From: Sphingomonas sp. 32-62-10
GTDB lineage: Bacteria; Pseudomonadota; Alphaproteobacteria; Sphingomonadales; Sphingomonadaceae
Length of the DNA stretch: 64,000 bases
Assembly: GCA_002280555.1 (NCBI GenBank)
Contig: NCEE01000019.1
Span: forward strand, 47,261-111,260
Reading direction: 5' to 3'
Shown: positions 1-9,200 of the stretch, piece by piece
How positions within the stretch are numbered: position 1 is the first letter of the stretch
Layout: each line of letters starts with the position of its first letter
The notes under the pieces: model-generated
Told to the model about the DNA's origin: nothing
Database searches by the model: none
The model's input: only the letters and a program-made list of their open reading frames with translations
Translations under genes and position numbers: made by a program

Positions 1-168
1 ACGGGTGACACCGCCGCGCTGCTAAAACGCTACCCCAAGGCGCAAGCGCGCGATTATGACGGCGATCCTGCCCGCATCACCGAAATGGACGCGCTGATCG
101 CCTATCTTCAGGGACTTGGCACGATGGTCGATTTCAAGGCGGCCCAGGCGCAGGAGCAGCGCAAATGA
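1..168 (+). CDS. ccoO: Cytochrome cbb3 oxidase subunit II, C-terminal end (partial)
   Basis: The first 55 codons visible are the tail of CcoO, the membrane-anchored monoheme cytochrome c subunit of the high-affinity cbb3 terminal oxidase. The fragment ends with a typical ITEMDALIAYLQGLG helix, and its stop codon overlaps the ccoQ start (ATGA at 165-168). The heme-binding part and ccoN lie left of the window. Identification rests on the tail motif plus the ccoQ-ccoP order that follows. Confidence 0.9.
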   Translation, partial: TGDTAALLKRYPKAQARDYDGDPARITEMDALIAYLQGLGTMVDFKAAQAQEQRK

Positions 169-341
169 GCTATGATGCGCTTCGCCATTTCGCTGACAGC
201 TGGGGGCTGGTCGCGATGACGGTGATGTTCCTGACCTTTGTCGGCTGGACCTTCCTGCCCCACGCCCGCGCCGCGCATGCCCGCGCTGCCACGATGATCC
301 TGGAAGACGATCTGCAAGATGGGGAGCAGGCCAATGGCTGA
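165..341 (+). CDS. ccoQ: cbb3 oxidase small subunit CcoQ (FixQ)
   Basis: A 58-aa protein with a single membrane helix (about residues 15-31, rich in M, V, F, L) followed by a short charged tail, as expected for CcoQ, which stabilises the cbb3 complex in the cytoplasmic membrane. It is translationally coupled on both sides: its ATG overlaps the ccoO stop and its stop overlaps the ccoP start. Sequence conservation of CcoQ is low, so position between ccoO and ccoP is the main support. Confidence 0.88.
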   Translation: MSYDALRHFADSWGLVAMTVMFLTFVGWTFLPHARAAHARAATMILEDDLQDGEQANG

Positions 342-1269
342 TGATCGCAAACGCGTTGATGCCGCCACCGGCACCGACTTCGTCGGCCATGAATGGGACG
401 GGATCGAGGAACTCGACACGCCCATGCCGCGCTGGTGGCTGTACATTCTGTACGGTACGATCGTGTTCGCGATCATCTATGTCGTGCTTTACCCTGCCAT
501 TCCGCTCGCGGATCGCGCGACCAAGGGCGTGCTTGGCTGGTCAAGCCTGGGCGAGCTTGCCGATGACCAGCGCGCCGATCTGAAGCGCAAAGGGCCGGTG
601 CTTGCGGCGATTGCGGCGACCCCGATCGACCAGATCGCTTCCAAACCGACGTTGCTGCACGCCGCCGAAGAAGGGGGGCGCGCTGCGTTCAAGGTCAACT
701 GCGTCCAATGCCACGGCGCGGGGGCGGCGGGCAGCAAGGGCTATCCCAACCTGAACGACGATGACTGGATCTGGGGCGGCGACCTCGCGGCGATCGAACA
801 GACGCTGATCCATGGTATCCGCCATCCCGGCGACGATGCGACGCGGATGTCGCAAATGCCCGCCTTTGGGAAGGACGGTATCCTCACCACACCGCAGATC
901 GACGATGTCGTTTCCTATGTGCGCACCCTTTCGCGGCAGGAGCCGATGAACGACGCGGCAGGCCGCGGCCAGGCGCTGTTCGCGGTCAATTGCGCGGCCT
1001 GTCATGGCGATAATGGCAAGGGCGGGCGAGAATTCGGCGCGCCAAACCTGACCGACGGCATTTGGTTGTACGGCGGCGACCGCGAGGCGCTGACCACCAC
1101 CATCGTCAATGCCCGCTATGGCATCATGCCGGCGTGGAACACCCGGCTCGATCCGGTGACGATCAAGATGCTCGCCACTTATGTCCATTCGCTGGGCGGC
1201 GGCGAAAAGGCGCCCGCCCCACCCGCGCCCGTTCTCCAGCAGACAGCAGCCAATGTCCCACCCCAATGA
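334..1269 (+). CDS. ccoP: cbb3 oxidase diheme cytochrome c subunit III
   Basis: A 311-aa CcoP/FixP, the diheme subunit that passes electrons from soluble cytochrome c into the cbb3 oxidase. The N-terminal FixP region has one membrane helix (about residues 34-56). Two periplasmic heme c motifs follow, CVQCH near residue 123 and CAACH near 220, each with a downstream axial Met candidate. The ATG at 334 was chosen over the upstream in-frame ATG at 319 because it overlaps the ccoQ stop and has a GGAGCAGG Shine-Dalgarno. Its end overlaps ccoG by 17 nt. Confidence 0.96.
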   Translation: MADDRKRVDAATGTDFVGHEWDGIEELDTPMPRWWLYILYGTIVFAIIYVVLYPAIPLADRATKGVLGWSSLGELADDQRADLKRKGPVLAAIAATPIDQIASKPTLLHAAEEGGRAAFKVNCVQCHGAGAAGSKGYPNLNDDDWIWGGDLAAIEQTLIHGIRHPGDDATRMSQMPAFGKDGILTTPQIDDVVSYVRTLSRQEPMNDAAGRGQALFAVNCAACHGDNGKGGREFGAPNLTDGIWLYGGDREALTTTIVNARYGIMPAWNTRLDPVTIKMLATYVHSLGGGEKAPAPPAPVLQQTAANVPPQ

Positions 1270-2740
1270 CCTGATCCATCAGGAGCCGTTTTTCGAGGCG
1301 CGCCGCCAGATTTTCCCCAAAGCCGTACATGGATCGTTCCGGCGGCTGAAATGGGCGATCATGGCGGTGACGCTGCTGATCTATTATGTCACGCCGTGGA
1401 TCCGCTGGGATCGCGGCCCCTATGCCCCGCATCAGGCGGCGCTGGTCGATATCGCCAATCGCCGCTTCTACCTGTTCTCGATCGAGATCTGGCCGCACGA
1501 ATTCTATTATGTCGCGGGCATGCTGATCATGGCGGGGATCGGGTTGTTCCTCGTCACCTCTGCCGTGGGACGCGCCTGGTGCGGCTATGCCTGCCCGCAA
1601 ACCGTGTGGACCGATTTGTTCGTGCATGTCGAGCGGCTGATCGACGGTGATCGTAACGCCCAGTTCCGGCTGCTCAAGGCCCCATGGGGGCCAACCAAGA
1701 TCGCCAAGCGCGTGTCAAAGCATGCTGCCTGGCTGCTGATCGCCATGGCGACGGGCGGCGCCTGGATTTTCTATTTCGCCGATGCGCCCACCTTGGCGCG
1801 CACCCTGTTCACCGGCGACGCGCCCTTCATTGCCTATGCCACGGTTGGGGTGCTCACCTTCACCACTTATACGCTTGGCGGGCTGATGCGCGAACAAGTG
1901 TGCATCTATATGTGCCCCTGGCCGCGCATCCAGGCGGCGATGATGGATGAGCAGTCGCTCGCTGTCACTTATAAGGACTGGCGCGGTGAGCCCCGGACCC
2001 GTGGGCTGAAGCGCACGCATGACCTTACCGAACTGGCGGCAGAGCCGGACATGCGGATCGGCGATTGTATCGATTGCAACGCCTGCGTCGCCGCTTGCCC
2101 GACCGGTATCGACATCCGCGAGGGATCGCAGATCGGCTGCATTACCTGCGGCCTGTGCATCGATGCCTGTGACGAGATCATGGCCAAGGTCGATCGGCCG
2201 TTGAAGCTGATCGGTTATTCGACCCAAGCTGATGCCACGATCGCGCGGCAGGGGGGCACACCGATCGGTGCGTTGCGGCAGCTGTTGAAGCCGCGCACGA
2301 TCCTGTATTTCTGCGTCTGGGGGGCGATTGGCCTCGCGATGCTGTTCGCGCTTGGCAACCGCACCCGGCTCGATCTGTCGGTGACGCAAAGTCGCAACCC
2401 GCAATGGGTGCAACTGTCCGACGGCACCATCCGCAACAGCTACCTGATCAAGGTCCGCAACATGGAACAGCGCCCCCGCAAGGTGGAGATCACCGTGACC
2501 GGGCTGGCAGGCGCTGCCCTGTGGGACGAATCCGGTACGCGCGAACGCGCGACAACATCGCTGCGGCTGCCGGTCGATGCCGATCAGGTGCGGGCGGTAC
2601 AAGTGTTCCTGGCAGCACCCGCGCGGGGTCCGGAACATGCCGATATCGCCTTCACCGTCCGCGCGCTCGATGCCGAAGGTGGCACGGCCACCCACGCGAC
2701 GCGCTTCGACCAGCCCGACACCGAGGAGGATGACGAATGA
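1253..2740 (+). CDS. ccoG: cbb3 assembly polyferredoxin CcoG (FixG/RdxA)
   Basis: A 495-aa membrane polyferredoxin required for cbb3 oxidase assembly; in studied systems CcoG reduces Cu(II) to Cu(I) for the CuB centre. Several membrane helices in the first 220 residues carry the CGYACPQTVWTD motif, followed by two 4Fe-4S ferredoxin cysteine clusters (CIDCNACVAACP and CITCGLCIDACD) and a C-terminal FixG immunoglobulin-like domain. The ATG at 1253 lies inside the ccoP 3' end and starts MSHPNDL. The next gene overlaps its stop by 4 nt, so the assembly genes form one coupled operon. Confidence 0.96.
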   Translation: MSHPNDLIHQEPFFEARRQIFPKAVHGSFRRLKWAIMAVTLLIYYVTPWIRWDRGPYAPHQAALVDIANRRFYLFSIEIWPHEFYYVAGMLIMAGIGLFLVTSAVGRAWCGYACPQTVWTDLFVHVERLIDGDRNAQFRLLKAPWGPTKIAKRVSKHAAWLLIAMATGGAWIFYFADAPTLARTLFTGDAPFIAYATVGVLTFTTYTLGGLMREQVCIYMCPWPRIQAAMMDEQSLAVTYKDWRGEPRTRGLKRTHDLTELAAEPDMRIGDCIDCNACVAACPTGIDIREGSQIGCITCGLCIDACDEIMAKVDRPLKLIGYSTQADATIARQGGTPIGALRQLLKPRTILYFCVWGAIGLAMLFALGNRTRLDLSVTQSRNPQWVQLSDGTIRNSYLIKVRNMEQRPRKVEITVTGLAGAALWDESGTRERATTSLRLPVDADQVRAVQVFLAAPARGPEHADIAFTVRALDAEGGTATHATRFDQPDTEEDDE

Positions 2741-3192
2741 CCCGCCCCTTTACCGGCTGGCATATGCTGGCGATCATGGTCGCGTTCTTCGGCGTGATCA
2801 TCGCGGTAAATTTCACCATGGCGCGCTTTGCCGTCGGCACATTCGGCGGGGTGGTGGTCGACAACAGCTATGTCGCGAGCCAGCGCTTCAACGGCTGGCT
2901 GGCGGAGGCCCGCGCGCAGGACAAGCTTGGCTGGCGCGTGGTGCCCGGCATCGATGCCACGGGGCGGTTGCAGATCGCCGCGACCGATGCGCAAGGCGCA
3001 CTGATTGGCGGACAAATGACGGTTACCGCTCGCCATCCGCTTGGCCGCTTGCCTGACCAGACGATCGCAATGCACGCCACGTCGACCGGCTTTGCGGCGG
3101 ATGTGCCGCTGCCCAGCGGTCGCTGGCAGTTGCGGATCGTGCTGCGTGCCGATGGCCGCACTGCCCGGTTTGAAGAGGATGTACGGGCATGA
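2737..3192 (+). CDS. ccoH: cbb3 assembly protein CcoH (FixH)
   Basis: A 151-aa FixH-family protein: an N-terminal transmembrane helix (about residues 8-28) followed by the conserved DNSYVASQRFN-type segment and a periplasmic beta-rich domain. CcoH is associated with cbb3 maturation and CcoI-dependent copper delivery. It overlaps ccoG and ccoI by ATGA at both ends, so stoichiometric coupled translation is likely. Length and order match known fixGHIS clusters. Confidence 0.94.
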   Translation: MTRPFTGWHMLAIMVAFFGVIIAVNFTMARFAVGTFGGVVVDNSYVASQRFNGWLAEARAQDKLGWRVVPGIDATGRLQIAATDAQGALIGGQMTVTARHPLGRLPDQTIAMHATSTGFAADVPLPSGRWQLRIVLRADGRTARFEEDVRA

Positions 3193-5321
3193 ACGCCCTG
3201 ACGAGCGTACCGATCGCCGCAGCGATGACCGAGACACGCTTTGCCGTCGAGGGGATGCACTGCGCGGGCTGCATTGCGCGGATCGAGGGCGCGCTTGGGA
3301 AAATGAGCGGGGTCGCGACCGCGCGTGTCAATTTCGGCGCGCATCTGGTGGTCGTCCGCCACGGCAGCGACGTCACCACTGCTGCGATTGCCGATGTGAT
3401 CGAGCGGCTCGGCTTTCCCACCCATATGATGCAGGAACGCGAAGCGCGCGGCGTGCATAACGAAAGCCGCGCACTCATGAAGGCACTCGCGGTCGCGGGC
3501 TTTGCCGCAATGAACGTGATGCTGCTGTCGGTATCGATCTGGTCGGGTGCCGAAGGCGCAACCCGCCAGATGTTCCACTGGCTGTCCGCGCTGATCGCGG
3601 TGCCGGCGATCGCCTATGCCGGTCGGCCCTTTTTTGTCAGCGCCTGGCGCGTGCTGCGCCATGGCCATACCAATATGGACGTGCCGATCTCGATCGGCGT
3701 GATCCTCACCACTGCGATGAGCCTTTACGAAACCGCGACCGGCGGCGCACACGCCTATTTCGACGGTGCGATCATGTTGCTGTTCTTCCTGCTCGCCGGG
3801 CGGTTCCTCGACAGCATGATGCGCGCGCGCGCTTCCGATGGGGTCACGGCGTTGCTGAAACGCCTTCCGACCGAAGTTCAGGTGCTCCGCCCTGATGGCA
3901 CGACCGAGACCCGGCTTGCCGCCGAACTTGCGCCCAAGATGCGCGTATTGGTGGCAGCGGGAGAGCGGATTGGCATCGACGGCGTCGTCGAGTCCGGTAG
4001 CGGCCATGTCGATCGCGCGCTGGTGACGGGAGAGAGCGTGCCCGAACGGGTGACGCCGGGGGACAAGGTGCTGGCGGGCACGATCGCGCTCGATGCGCCG
4101 CTGACGGTGCGGATCACCGCCATCGGGCAGGATACCGTCATCGCCGAAATCGCGCGTCTGATGGAAAGCGCGGGGCAGGGCAAATCGCGTTATGTTCGCA
4201 TCGCCGATCGCGCCTCGCGGCTTTATGCGCCCGCGGTCCATAGTCTCGCCGCGCTGAGCTTCGTCGGCTGGATGCTGGCGGGGGCGAGCATCCATCAATC
4301 GGTGATGATCGCGGTAGCGGTGTTGATCATCACCTGCCCCTGTGCGCTCGGCCTCGCCGTGCCGATCGCGCAAGTTGTGGCCGCAGGCGCATTGATGCGC
4401 GCGGGGGTGCTGATCAAGGACGGCTCGGCGCTCGAGCGATTGGTCGAGATCGACACGGTGTTGTTCGACAAGACCGGCACGATCACGCTCGCGGGGCTGA
4501 AGCCGGTCGCTGGGTTGCCGACCGACCCCGCCGAACGCAGCGCGCTGCTGGCGCTCGCCCAAGCGAGCCGCCATCCGCTGTCAAAGGCAGTGCGCGACTC
4601 GATCGGCGATGCGACCGCAACATCTGCGGAGGACATGACCGAACAGCCCGGCCTTGGCGTTGAAGCGATGATCGGCGGCGAACGCGCCCGGCTCGGTCGG
4701 CCCGATTGGGTCGGGGCTGCAGCGGATGGCGATCAGGTGACGACCGCCTTCCAATGGGGTGATCGCCCTGCCCGGCTGATCGAGTTCGCCGACACGATGC
4801 GTGCCGATGCGCCGCAGGTCATGACGCGGCTCAAGGCGTTGGGCTTTGTGCCGATGATGCTCTCGGGCGATCGTTTCGCGCCGGTGGCGGCCCTCGCGGC
4901 GCGGATCGGCATCATGGGCACGTCGGGACTTTCCCCGGCCGACAAGTTCGCGTTTATCGAACGCCAGGCATTGGCCGGCAAGCGCGTCCTGATGGTTGGT
5001 GACGGGCTGAACGACGGTCCCGCGCTCAAACGCGCGCATGTTGCCATGGCACCCGCAACCGCCAGCGATGTCGGCCAACTCGCCGCCGATCTCGTTTTCT
5101 TCGGCGATCAACTAGGCCCCGTCCCCACCGCGATCGTCGCGGCGCAGCGGACAATGACGGTGGTCCGCCAGAATTTCGTGCTGGCGATCGGATACAACGT
5201 GCTCGCGGTGCCGCTGGCGATCATGGGCTATGTAACGCCGCTCGTCGCCGCTCTTGCCATGTCGGGCTCGTCGCTGATCGTGGTCGCCAACGCGCTGCGC
5301 CTGCGCAGGGCGGCGAAGTGA
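3189..5321 (+). CDS. ccoI: Copper-translocating P1B-type ATPase CcoI (FixI)
   Basis: A 710-aa heavy-metal P-type ATPase that exports Cu(I) for insertion into cbb3 oxidase. Visible are an N-terminal HMA metal-binding domain with the CAGC motif (about residue 25), the CPC ion-channel motif in TM6 (about 383), the phosphorylation motif DKTGTIT (Asp about 427) and the hinge GDGLNDGP. Its place between ccoH and ccoS distinguishes the assembly ATPase from a CopA detoxification pump. The start overlaps the ccoH stop. Confidence 0.96.
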   Translation: MNALTSVPIAAAMTETRFAVEGMHCAGCIARIEGALGKMSGVATARVNFGAHLVVVRHGSDVTTAAIADVIERLGFPTHMMQEREARGVHNESRALMKALAVAGFAAMNVMLLSVSIWSGAEGATRQMFHWLSALIAVPAIAYAGRPFFVSAWRVLRHGHTNMDVPISIGVILTTAMSLYETATGGAHAYFDGAIMLLFFLLAGRFLDSMMRARASDGVTALLKRLPTEVQVLRPDGTTETRLAAELAPKMRVLVAAGERIGIDGVVESGSGHVDRALVTGESVPERVTPGDKVLAGTIALDAPLTVRITAIGQDTVIAEIARLMESAGQGKSRYVRIADRASRLYAPAVHSLAALSFVGWMLAGASIHQSVMIAVAVLIITCPCALGLAVPIAQVVAAGALMRAGVLIKDGSALERLVEIDTVLFDKTGTITLAGLKPVAGLPTDPAERSALLALAQASRHPLSKAVRDSIGDATATSAEDMTEQPGLGVEAMIGGERARLGRPDWVGAAADGDQVTTAFQWGDRPARLIEFADTMRADAPQVMTRLKALGFVPMMLSGDRFAPVAALAARIGIMGTSGLSPADKFAFIERQALAGKRVLMVGDGLNDGPALKRAHVAMAPATASDVGQLAADLVFFGDQLGPVPTAIVAAQRTMTVVRQNFVLAIGYNVLAVPLAIMGYVTPLVAALAMSGSSLIVVANALRLRRAAK

Positions 5322-5512
5322 CGGGCCTCGTCTTTCTACTCCCCGTCGCTCTGGGCCTTGGACTCGCAGGCCTGGCCGCGTTCTTCTGGGCGGCACGATC
5401 GGGGCAGTTCGAGGATCTCGATGGTGCGGCGCTGAGAATATTGATCGATGATGAGGAGTTGCGTGAGGCAATCGATCCGATCACCAACAAAGTCCTGCAT
5501 CATGTAGAATAG
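5318..5512 (+). CDS. ccoS: cbb3 assembly protein CcoS (FixS)
   Basis: A 64-aa protein with one N-terminal membrane helix (about residues 3-26) followed by FFWAARSGQFEDLD, the conserved CcoS block, and an acidic tail. CcoS is needed for cofactor insertion into CcoN. Translation starts at a GTG that overlaps the ccoI stop codon (GTGA). It closes the cco operon and faces the convergent fnr-type gene 45 bp away. Confidence 0.94.
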   Translation: MTGLVFLLPVALGLGLAGLAAFFWAARSGQFEDLDGAALRILIDDEELREAIDPITNKVLHHVE

Positions 5513-5557
5513 CCCCGCACTTTCGCATGATGCGGCCACAGGGGCTTGCGAAGTCGC

Positions 5558-6271
5558 TTAGGTCTCGGCCTCAGCGCGCGCCTCAAGTGCGGCTCGATTG
5601 CGGATGGTGACCGACCGCAGGCTCGGGAGGGCTATAATTCCGGCGGCTTTCAGCCTAGTTAGCTGGCGGCTGACTGTTTCGATCGTCAATCCCAAGAGTT
5701 CAGCAATCTGCCCACGGGTCAGCGGTAAATCAAAGGTAAGCGGCCCCGCATCGACAGCCTTACAGCCGGCGTTGCCGACGCGATCCGCCATATCGAGCAG
5801 GAAACCGGCCACGCGTTCTTCGGCTGACCGGCGTGCGAGGGTGAGCATGCGACCACGGGCATCTTCCAGCGCAGAAAAGGTTCGTTGCAGCAGCAGTCGC
5901 TCCATCCGGACATGATCGTGCAGCACGTTTTCAAACTGGGCGCGAGGAAAAACACATAATTCTGCATCGGTCAGCGCGGTCACGGTAAACCCGGCTTGAT
6001 CGGCATAGAGTCGACCGACGAAGTCGGACGGATAGAGCAGCCCGACCATCTGCTCTCGCCCATCGCTGGTCGACGCCGACAGTTTCATGATTCCGTCGAG
6101 CAGATTGGCGCAGATCACGCTGTCGTCGCCCGACCAGATTACCGTTTCGCCCCGCGCCACCTTGCGCCGCTGGCCGATGCTATTGAGCGCGACCAATTCT
6201 TCATTGCTCAACGCCCCGCATAGCGCACGATCGCGAACGGCGCATTCGGTGCAAACGCTGGGGGAGATCAT
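5558..6271 (-). CDS. fnr: Crp/Fnr-family oxygen-responsive regulator (FnrL-like)
   Basis: A 237-aa FNR-type transcription factor. Candidate 4Fe-4S ligands are Cys7, Cys10 and Cys18 near the N-terminus plus Cys106 in the cNMP-binding fold (ELCVFPR), the classical three-plus-one pattern of oxygen-sensing FNR proteins. The C-terminal helix-turn-helix reads LTRGQIAELLGLTIETVSRQ, with the E..SR recognition residues of FNR. The ATG at 6271 (MISPSVC) was preferred to the in-frame ATG at 6319 because a GGAA Shine-Dalgarno lies just upstream. A likely target is the FNR box at 9201-9214. Confidence 0.92.
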   Translation of the reverse strand: MISPSVCTECAVRDRALCGALSNEELVALNSIGQRRKVARGETVIWSGDDSVICANLLDGIMKLSASTSDGREQMVGLLYPSDFVGRLYADQAGFTVTALTDAELCVFPRAQFENVLHDHVRMERLLLQRTFSALEDARGRMLTLARRSAEERVAGFLLDMADRVGNAGCKAVDAGPLTFDLPLTRGQIAELLGLTIETVSRQLTRLKAAGIIALPSLRSVTIRNRAALEARAEAET

Positions 6272-6364
6272 GAAAAGATTCCGGTGCCAAACCCTGTCGC
6301 CATTATTGGCGGTCAGCATTGCTGATAGCGCCTAGCCAGGGCCACTCGTCAAGCGGAAGCGCGC

Positions 6365-6589
6365 TTACTCATCATTTTCCCCGTGCGCGCGGCGAGCGCA
6401 CATTGCGTGGCACGCCGACGGGCAACTGCCCGATGGGTCGTCGTCCTTCTGCATGGGAATGCGGATCATGCGCGACGGATCGCCGCATATGCCTGCCATC
6501 AGCGGACCCGGCCCGGTGGTCGTCATGACCGCGCCGGACAGCGCCATGTTAACGGCGCTGATAATCGCAAGGGAGGCTCCATTGCGCAT
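6365..6589 (-). CDS. Small hypothetical protein with hydrophobic N-terminus and Cys-containing tail
   Basis: A 74-aa ORF that begins 1 nt after the hemN stop codon on the same strand, so it is probably translated with hemN. Residues about 5-30 are hydrophobic with GAVMTTTGPGPL. The tail holds four cysteines (one in AGICGDP, three in SCPSACHAMC), a possible metal or redox site. A longer in-frame start at 6652 would overlap hemN. I do not recognise the family. The coupled start and non-random composition argue for a real gene. Confidence 0.55.
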   Translation of the reverse strand: MRNGASLAIISAVNMALSGAVMTTTGPGPLMAGICGDPSRMIRIPMQKDDDPSGSCPSACHAMCARRAHGENDE

Positions 6590-6590
6590 A

Positions 6591-7913
6591 TCAAATAGCG
6601 CTACTGAACCGGGTCGAGCTATCCTGACGATAAGGATCGAGCGCCGCTGCAATGGTGCGCACGTAGGGCAAGCCTGCCTGATTGATGACCAAACTGCTTT
6701 CTTGCCATTCGGCCAGACCCGCTCTCACATAATGCGCCAGTCGCGCTTTGGTCTCGCCACGATGGGGTATGTTCGACAAGTCGGCATAGCCTTGGCACAG
6801 CAACTGTTCGATCGCGTGGCCAATGCATTGGTCAGCGACTGACCGTCTCCAGCCGCGCGCGGCGGCAAACTGGCCGTTGGCTACGCGCAGATGATAGCGT
6901 CCGGCATTTTTTTCGTTCTGGATCAGCCAGCCGGGAAACTGGCTGATGGCCGATGCGCCAAGGCCAATCAAAATATCGGCGGGGTCCTCGGTAAAGCCCT
7001 GGAAGTTGCGACGTAACCTGCCAGCGGCTGTCGCCAATGCGAGCGCGTCGCCGGGCAGTGCGAAATGATCGAAGCCGATGGGCGCATATCCATCGCGGGT
7101 CAGCCGTTCGTACGCGAATTCTGCCTGCGCAAAGCGGGCGAGCGGATCGGGCAGCGCCGAATCGTCGATCTGTCGTTGCCGGGCGATGAGATGCGGGACA
7201 TGTGCATAGCCGAACACCGCCAGCCGATCCGGGTGCATTGCCAGCGCGGTGTCAATCGTCGCGGCCAGCTTGTCGACGGTCTGAAAAGGTAAGCCGTACA
7301 TCAGATCGAAGTTGATCGAACTGACCCCTGCGCCGCGGAGCAACTTAACCGATTCCGCGATCATTGCGGTAGGTTGAACTCGGCCAATCGCCGCCTGGAT
7401 GCCATCATCAAAGGTCTGCACGCCCAAGCTGACCCGAGTCACGCGGTTACGACGAAGGGCATCCGCCCAGCCTCCGTCGAAACCCCGCGGATCGATCTCC
7501 ACCGACACGACCGGATCGTCGAGGTGGAACACGCGCTTGAGCCGCTGCATCAGCGTATCGAAATCCTCAGGTGCCAGCGCATTCGGGCTGCCCCCGCCCC
7601 AGGCGATCCGTTGCACCCGCCCGCGCCCGCCCAGCGCTTTCCCGACCAGCTCGATCTCTTCGATGAGGCGGAGCAGATAGGCCTGAACGCGGCTAGTGCG
7701 GTTGGCCGCCCCCGTGTTGCACCCGCAATACCAACATAGCTCCCCGCAATAAGGGATGTGGAGGTAAAGCGAGATTGCCTGATCCTCACCGACGGTCGCG
7801 AGCGCCTGGGCCATCTCGGGCGGCCCAACCGAGTCCTGAAACTCAGCGGCGGTGGGAAAGCTGGTGTAACGCGGCACCGGCGTTGCAAGCAGATCAGAAT
7901 AATATGGCCACAT
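6591..7913 (-). CDS. hemN: Oxygen-independent coproporphyrinogen III dehydrogenase
   Basis: A 440-aa radical SAM enzyme that decarboxylates coproporphyrinogen III to protoporphyrinogen IX when oxygen is scarce. The cluster motif is CGELCWYCGC (CX3CX2CXC) after HIPY, preceded by the HemN signature VPRYTSFPTA. WGGGSPNAL and the GASAISQ block also match HemN rather than HemW. It starts at ATG 7913 with an AGGA Shine-Dalgarno. It sits with cbb3 and fnr genes and next to acsF, consistent with microaerobic tetrapyrrole synthesis. I found no clean FNR box directly upstream. Confidence 0.95.
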   Translation of the reverse strand: MWPYYSDLLATPVPRYTSFPTAAEFQDSVGPPEMAQALATVGEDQAISLYLHIPYCGELCWYCGCNTGAANRTSRVQAYLLRLIEEIELVGKALGGRGRVQRIAWGGGSPNALAPEDFDTLMQRLKRVFHLDDPVVSVEIDPRGFDGGWADALRRNRVTRVSLGVQTFDDGIQAAIGRVQPTAMIAESVKLLRGAGVSSINFDLMYGLPFQTVDKLAATIDTALAMHPDRLAVFGYAHVPHLIARQRQIDDSALPDPLARFAQAEFAYERLTRDGYAPIGFDHFALPGDALALATAAGRLRRNFQGFTEDPADILIGLGASAISQFPGWLIQNEKNAGRYHLRVANGQFAAARGWRRSVADQCIGHAIEQLLCQGYADLSNIPHRGETKARLAHYVRAGLAEWQESSLVINQAGLPYVRTIAAALDPYRQDSSTRFSSAI

Positions 7914-8076
7914 GTAAATGTAATCCTATAGACTGCGAGCTTCGGAACTGACCGCCGCTAACATGCGCGCGCGAGATGACGGAGATTGGCTGAAATCTGA
8001 CTAATGTCACGACCGTCAGAAGATTTACGATATCGAATTAGCACCAGCGATATTGGACCAACCGAGCGTCGATATC

Positions 8077-9147
8077 TTACCACGAAGGTGGCAGAAGCAC
8101 CTTGCTTGGAACGCTATTCTCGATGGTGGGTACCAGATACAAACGGGCAAATGCCCAACCTGCCTTCACACTGGCGACGGCCCGTCCCAGTATCCGCCTG
8201 ATCCCGTTCTGCTGCCGGGCTGCCTCCAGCTGGACCGAGGCCCGACGCATTGCTTCCATCGCGCGGCGGAAGCGGGGACTGTCGGTATCGAGCAGGATCG
8301 GAAAGATTTGCCGACTGATCGCGGTACAGGTTTCGAAAACGCGATAATCATAATCGGTAATGTCGAGCCCCATGGCCCTGTGCATCGCGGGGCGCATGTG
8401 ATCGCGGCAATACATGGTCGCGTAGACCGAGATCAGAAAGAAGCGGATCCAGAGCCGGTTGATGCCGCGCGTGAGCGAAGGATCGGCGCGGATCAGGAGC
8501 GCGAGAGCCTCACCGTGCCGATACTCATCGTTGCACCATTCTTCAAAACGCTCGAAAATCGGATGAAAGCGATGCTCGGGATGTTGCTCCAGGTGGCGGC
8601 AGATAATGATGTAGCGCGCATAGCCGATCTTTTCCGAAAGGTAGGTCGCGTACAGGATGAACTTGGGCTGGAAATGATGATATTTCTTGGCCTTGGTGAG
8701 GAACGACAGGCTGATCGGTAAACCCGCGTCCTTCAGACTGTCACGGATAAAGCCTGCATGGCGGCTCTCGTCGCGGGTAAGCAGCTTCATCAGGCGCCGC
8801 AGTTCCGGATTTTTGGTCCGGCGGGCGATCTCGGAATAGAAAATGCACCCGGAAAATTCCGACGTCATCGATGAGATCATGAAGTCAATGAATTCCTCCC
8901 GGACATCCGGCTCCAGCGCCTCGACGATCCCGGTGAATTTTTCGCGGCGGCGGAAATGGAGGCGGTTCGGGTCGGCCTCCATTTCGGCGAGCAGTGTTTC
9001 CCATTCGGCCCGTACCGGTTCAACATCAATGCGATCGAGGGCAGCAAAATCGGTCGTGTAAAACCGGGGTGACAGGATCGTTTCGTCATGGATCTGCCGT
9101 TTCACAATGTCCGTGGTTGGCATGTCGCCAAAGGTGATTGCGGTCAT
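8077..9147 (-). CDS. acsF: Mg-protoporphyrin IX monomethyl ester (oxidative) cyclase, AcsF-type diiron protein
   Basis: A 356-aa AcsF-family diiron oxygenase, which forms the isocyclic ring of (bacterio)chlorophyll. Diiron ligand motifs are all present: an EFSG glutamate, DESRH (ExxH), EKIGYARY, and DEYRH (ExxH). Family blocks such as DPNRLHFRR, PKFILYATYLSEKIGY and RFFLISVYATMY are clear. The ATG at 9147 has a GAGGA Shine-Dalgarno; the in-frame ATG at 9201 falls inside the FNR box and is unlikely. No other bacteriochlorophyll gene is visible, so whether it serves a phototrophic pathway encoded elsewhere is unknown. Confidence 0.9.
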   Translation of the reverse strand: MTAITFGDMPTTDIVKRQIHDETILSPRFYTTDFAALDRIDVEPVRAEWETLLAEMEADPNRLHFRRREKFTGIVEALEPDVREEFIDFMISSMTSEFSGCIFYSEIARRTKNPELRRLMKLLTRDESRHAGFIRDSLKDAGLPISLSFLTKAKKYHHFQPKFILYATYLSEKIGYARYIIICRHLEQHPEHRFHPIFERFEEWCNDEYRHGEALALLIRADPSLTRGINRLWIRFFLISVYATMYCRDHMRPAMHRAMGLDITDYDYRVFETCTAISRQIFPILLDTDSPRFRRAMEAMRRASVQLEAARQQNGIRRILGRAVASVKAGWAFARLYLVPTIENSVPSKVLLPPSW

Positions 9148-9200
9148 TTGCCCATCCTCTTGTTTCCCCACCTTGATGAGCGGCAGGCCTCTGGCGAGCA

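Noticed and set aside
541..1266. Long minus-strand open frame opposite ccoP, and similar long frames opposite ccoI, kdpB, kdpD and the P-type ATPases
   Set aside because: These are antisense frames kept open by high GC in codon position 3. They lack homology, start signals and operon logic, while the plus or minus partners encode clear families.
5511..5546. AGCCCC/GGGGCT stem between ccoS and fnr as a bidirectional terminator
   Set aside because: Only 6 bp with a 24-nt loop and no U-tract on either strand.
7914..8076. Possible FNR box upstream of hemN (TTGGC-N4-ATCTG near 7986)
   Set aside because: Only three of five bases in each half match TTGAT/ATCAA. Not enough to call, although the gene is a plausible FNR target.
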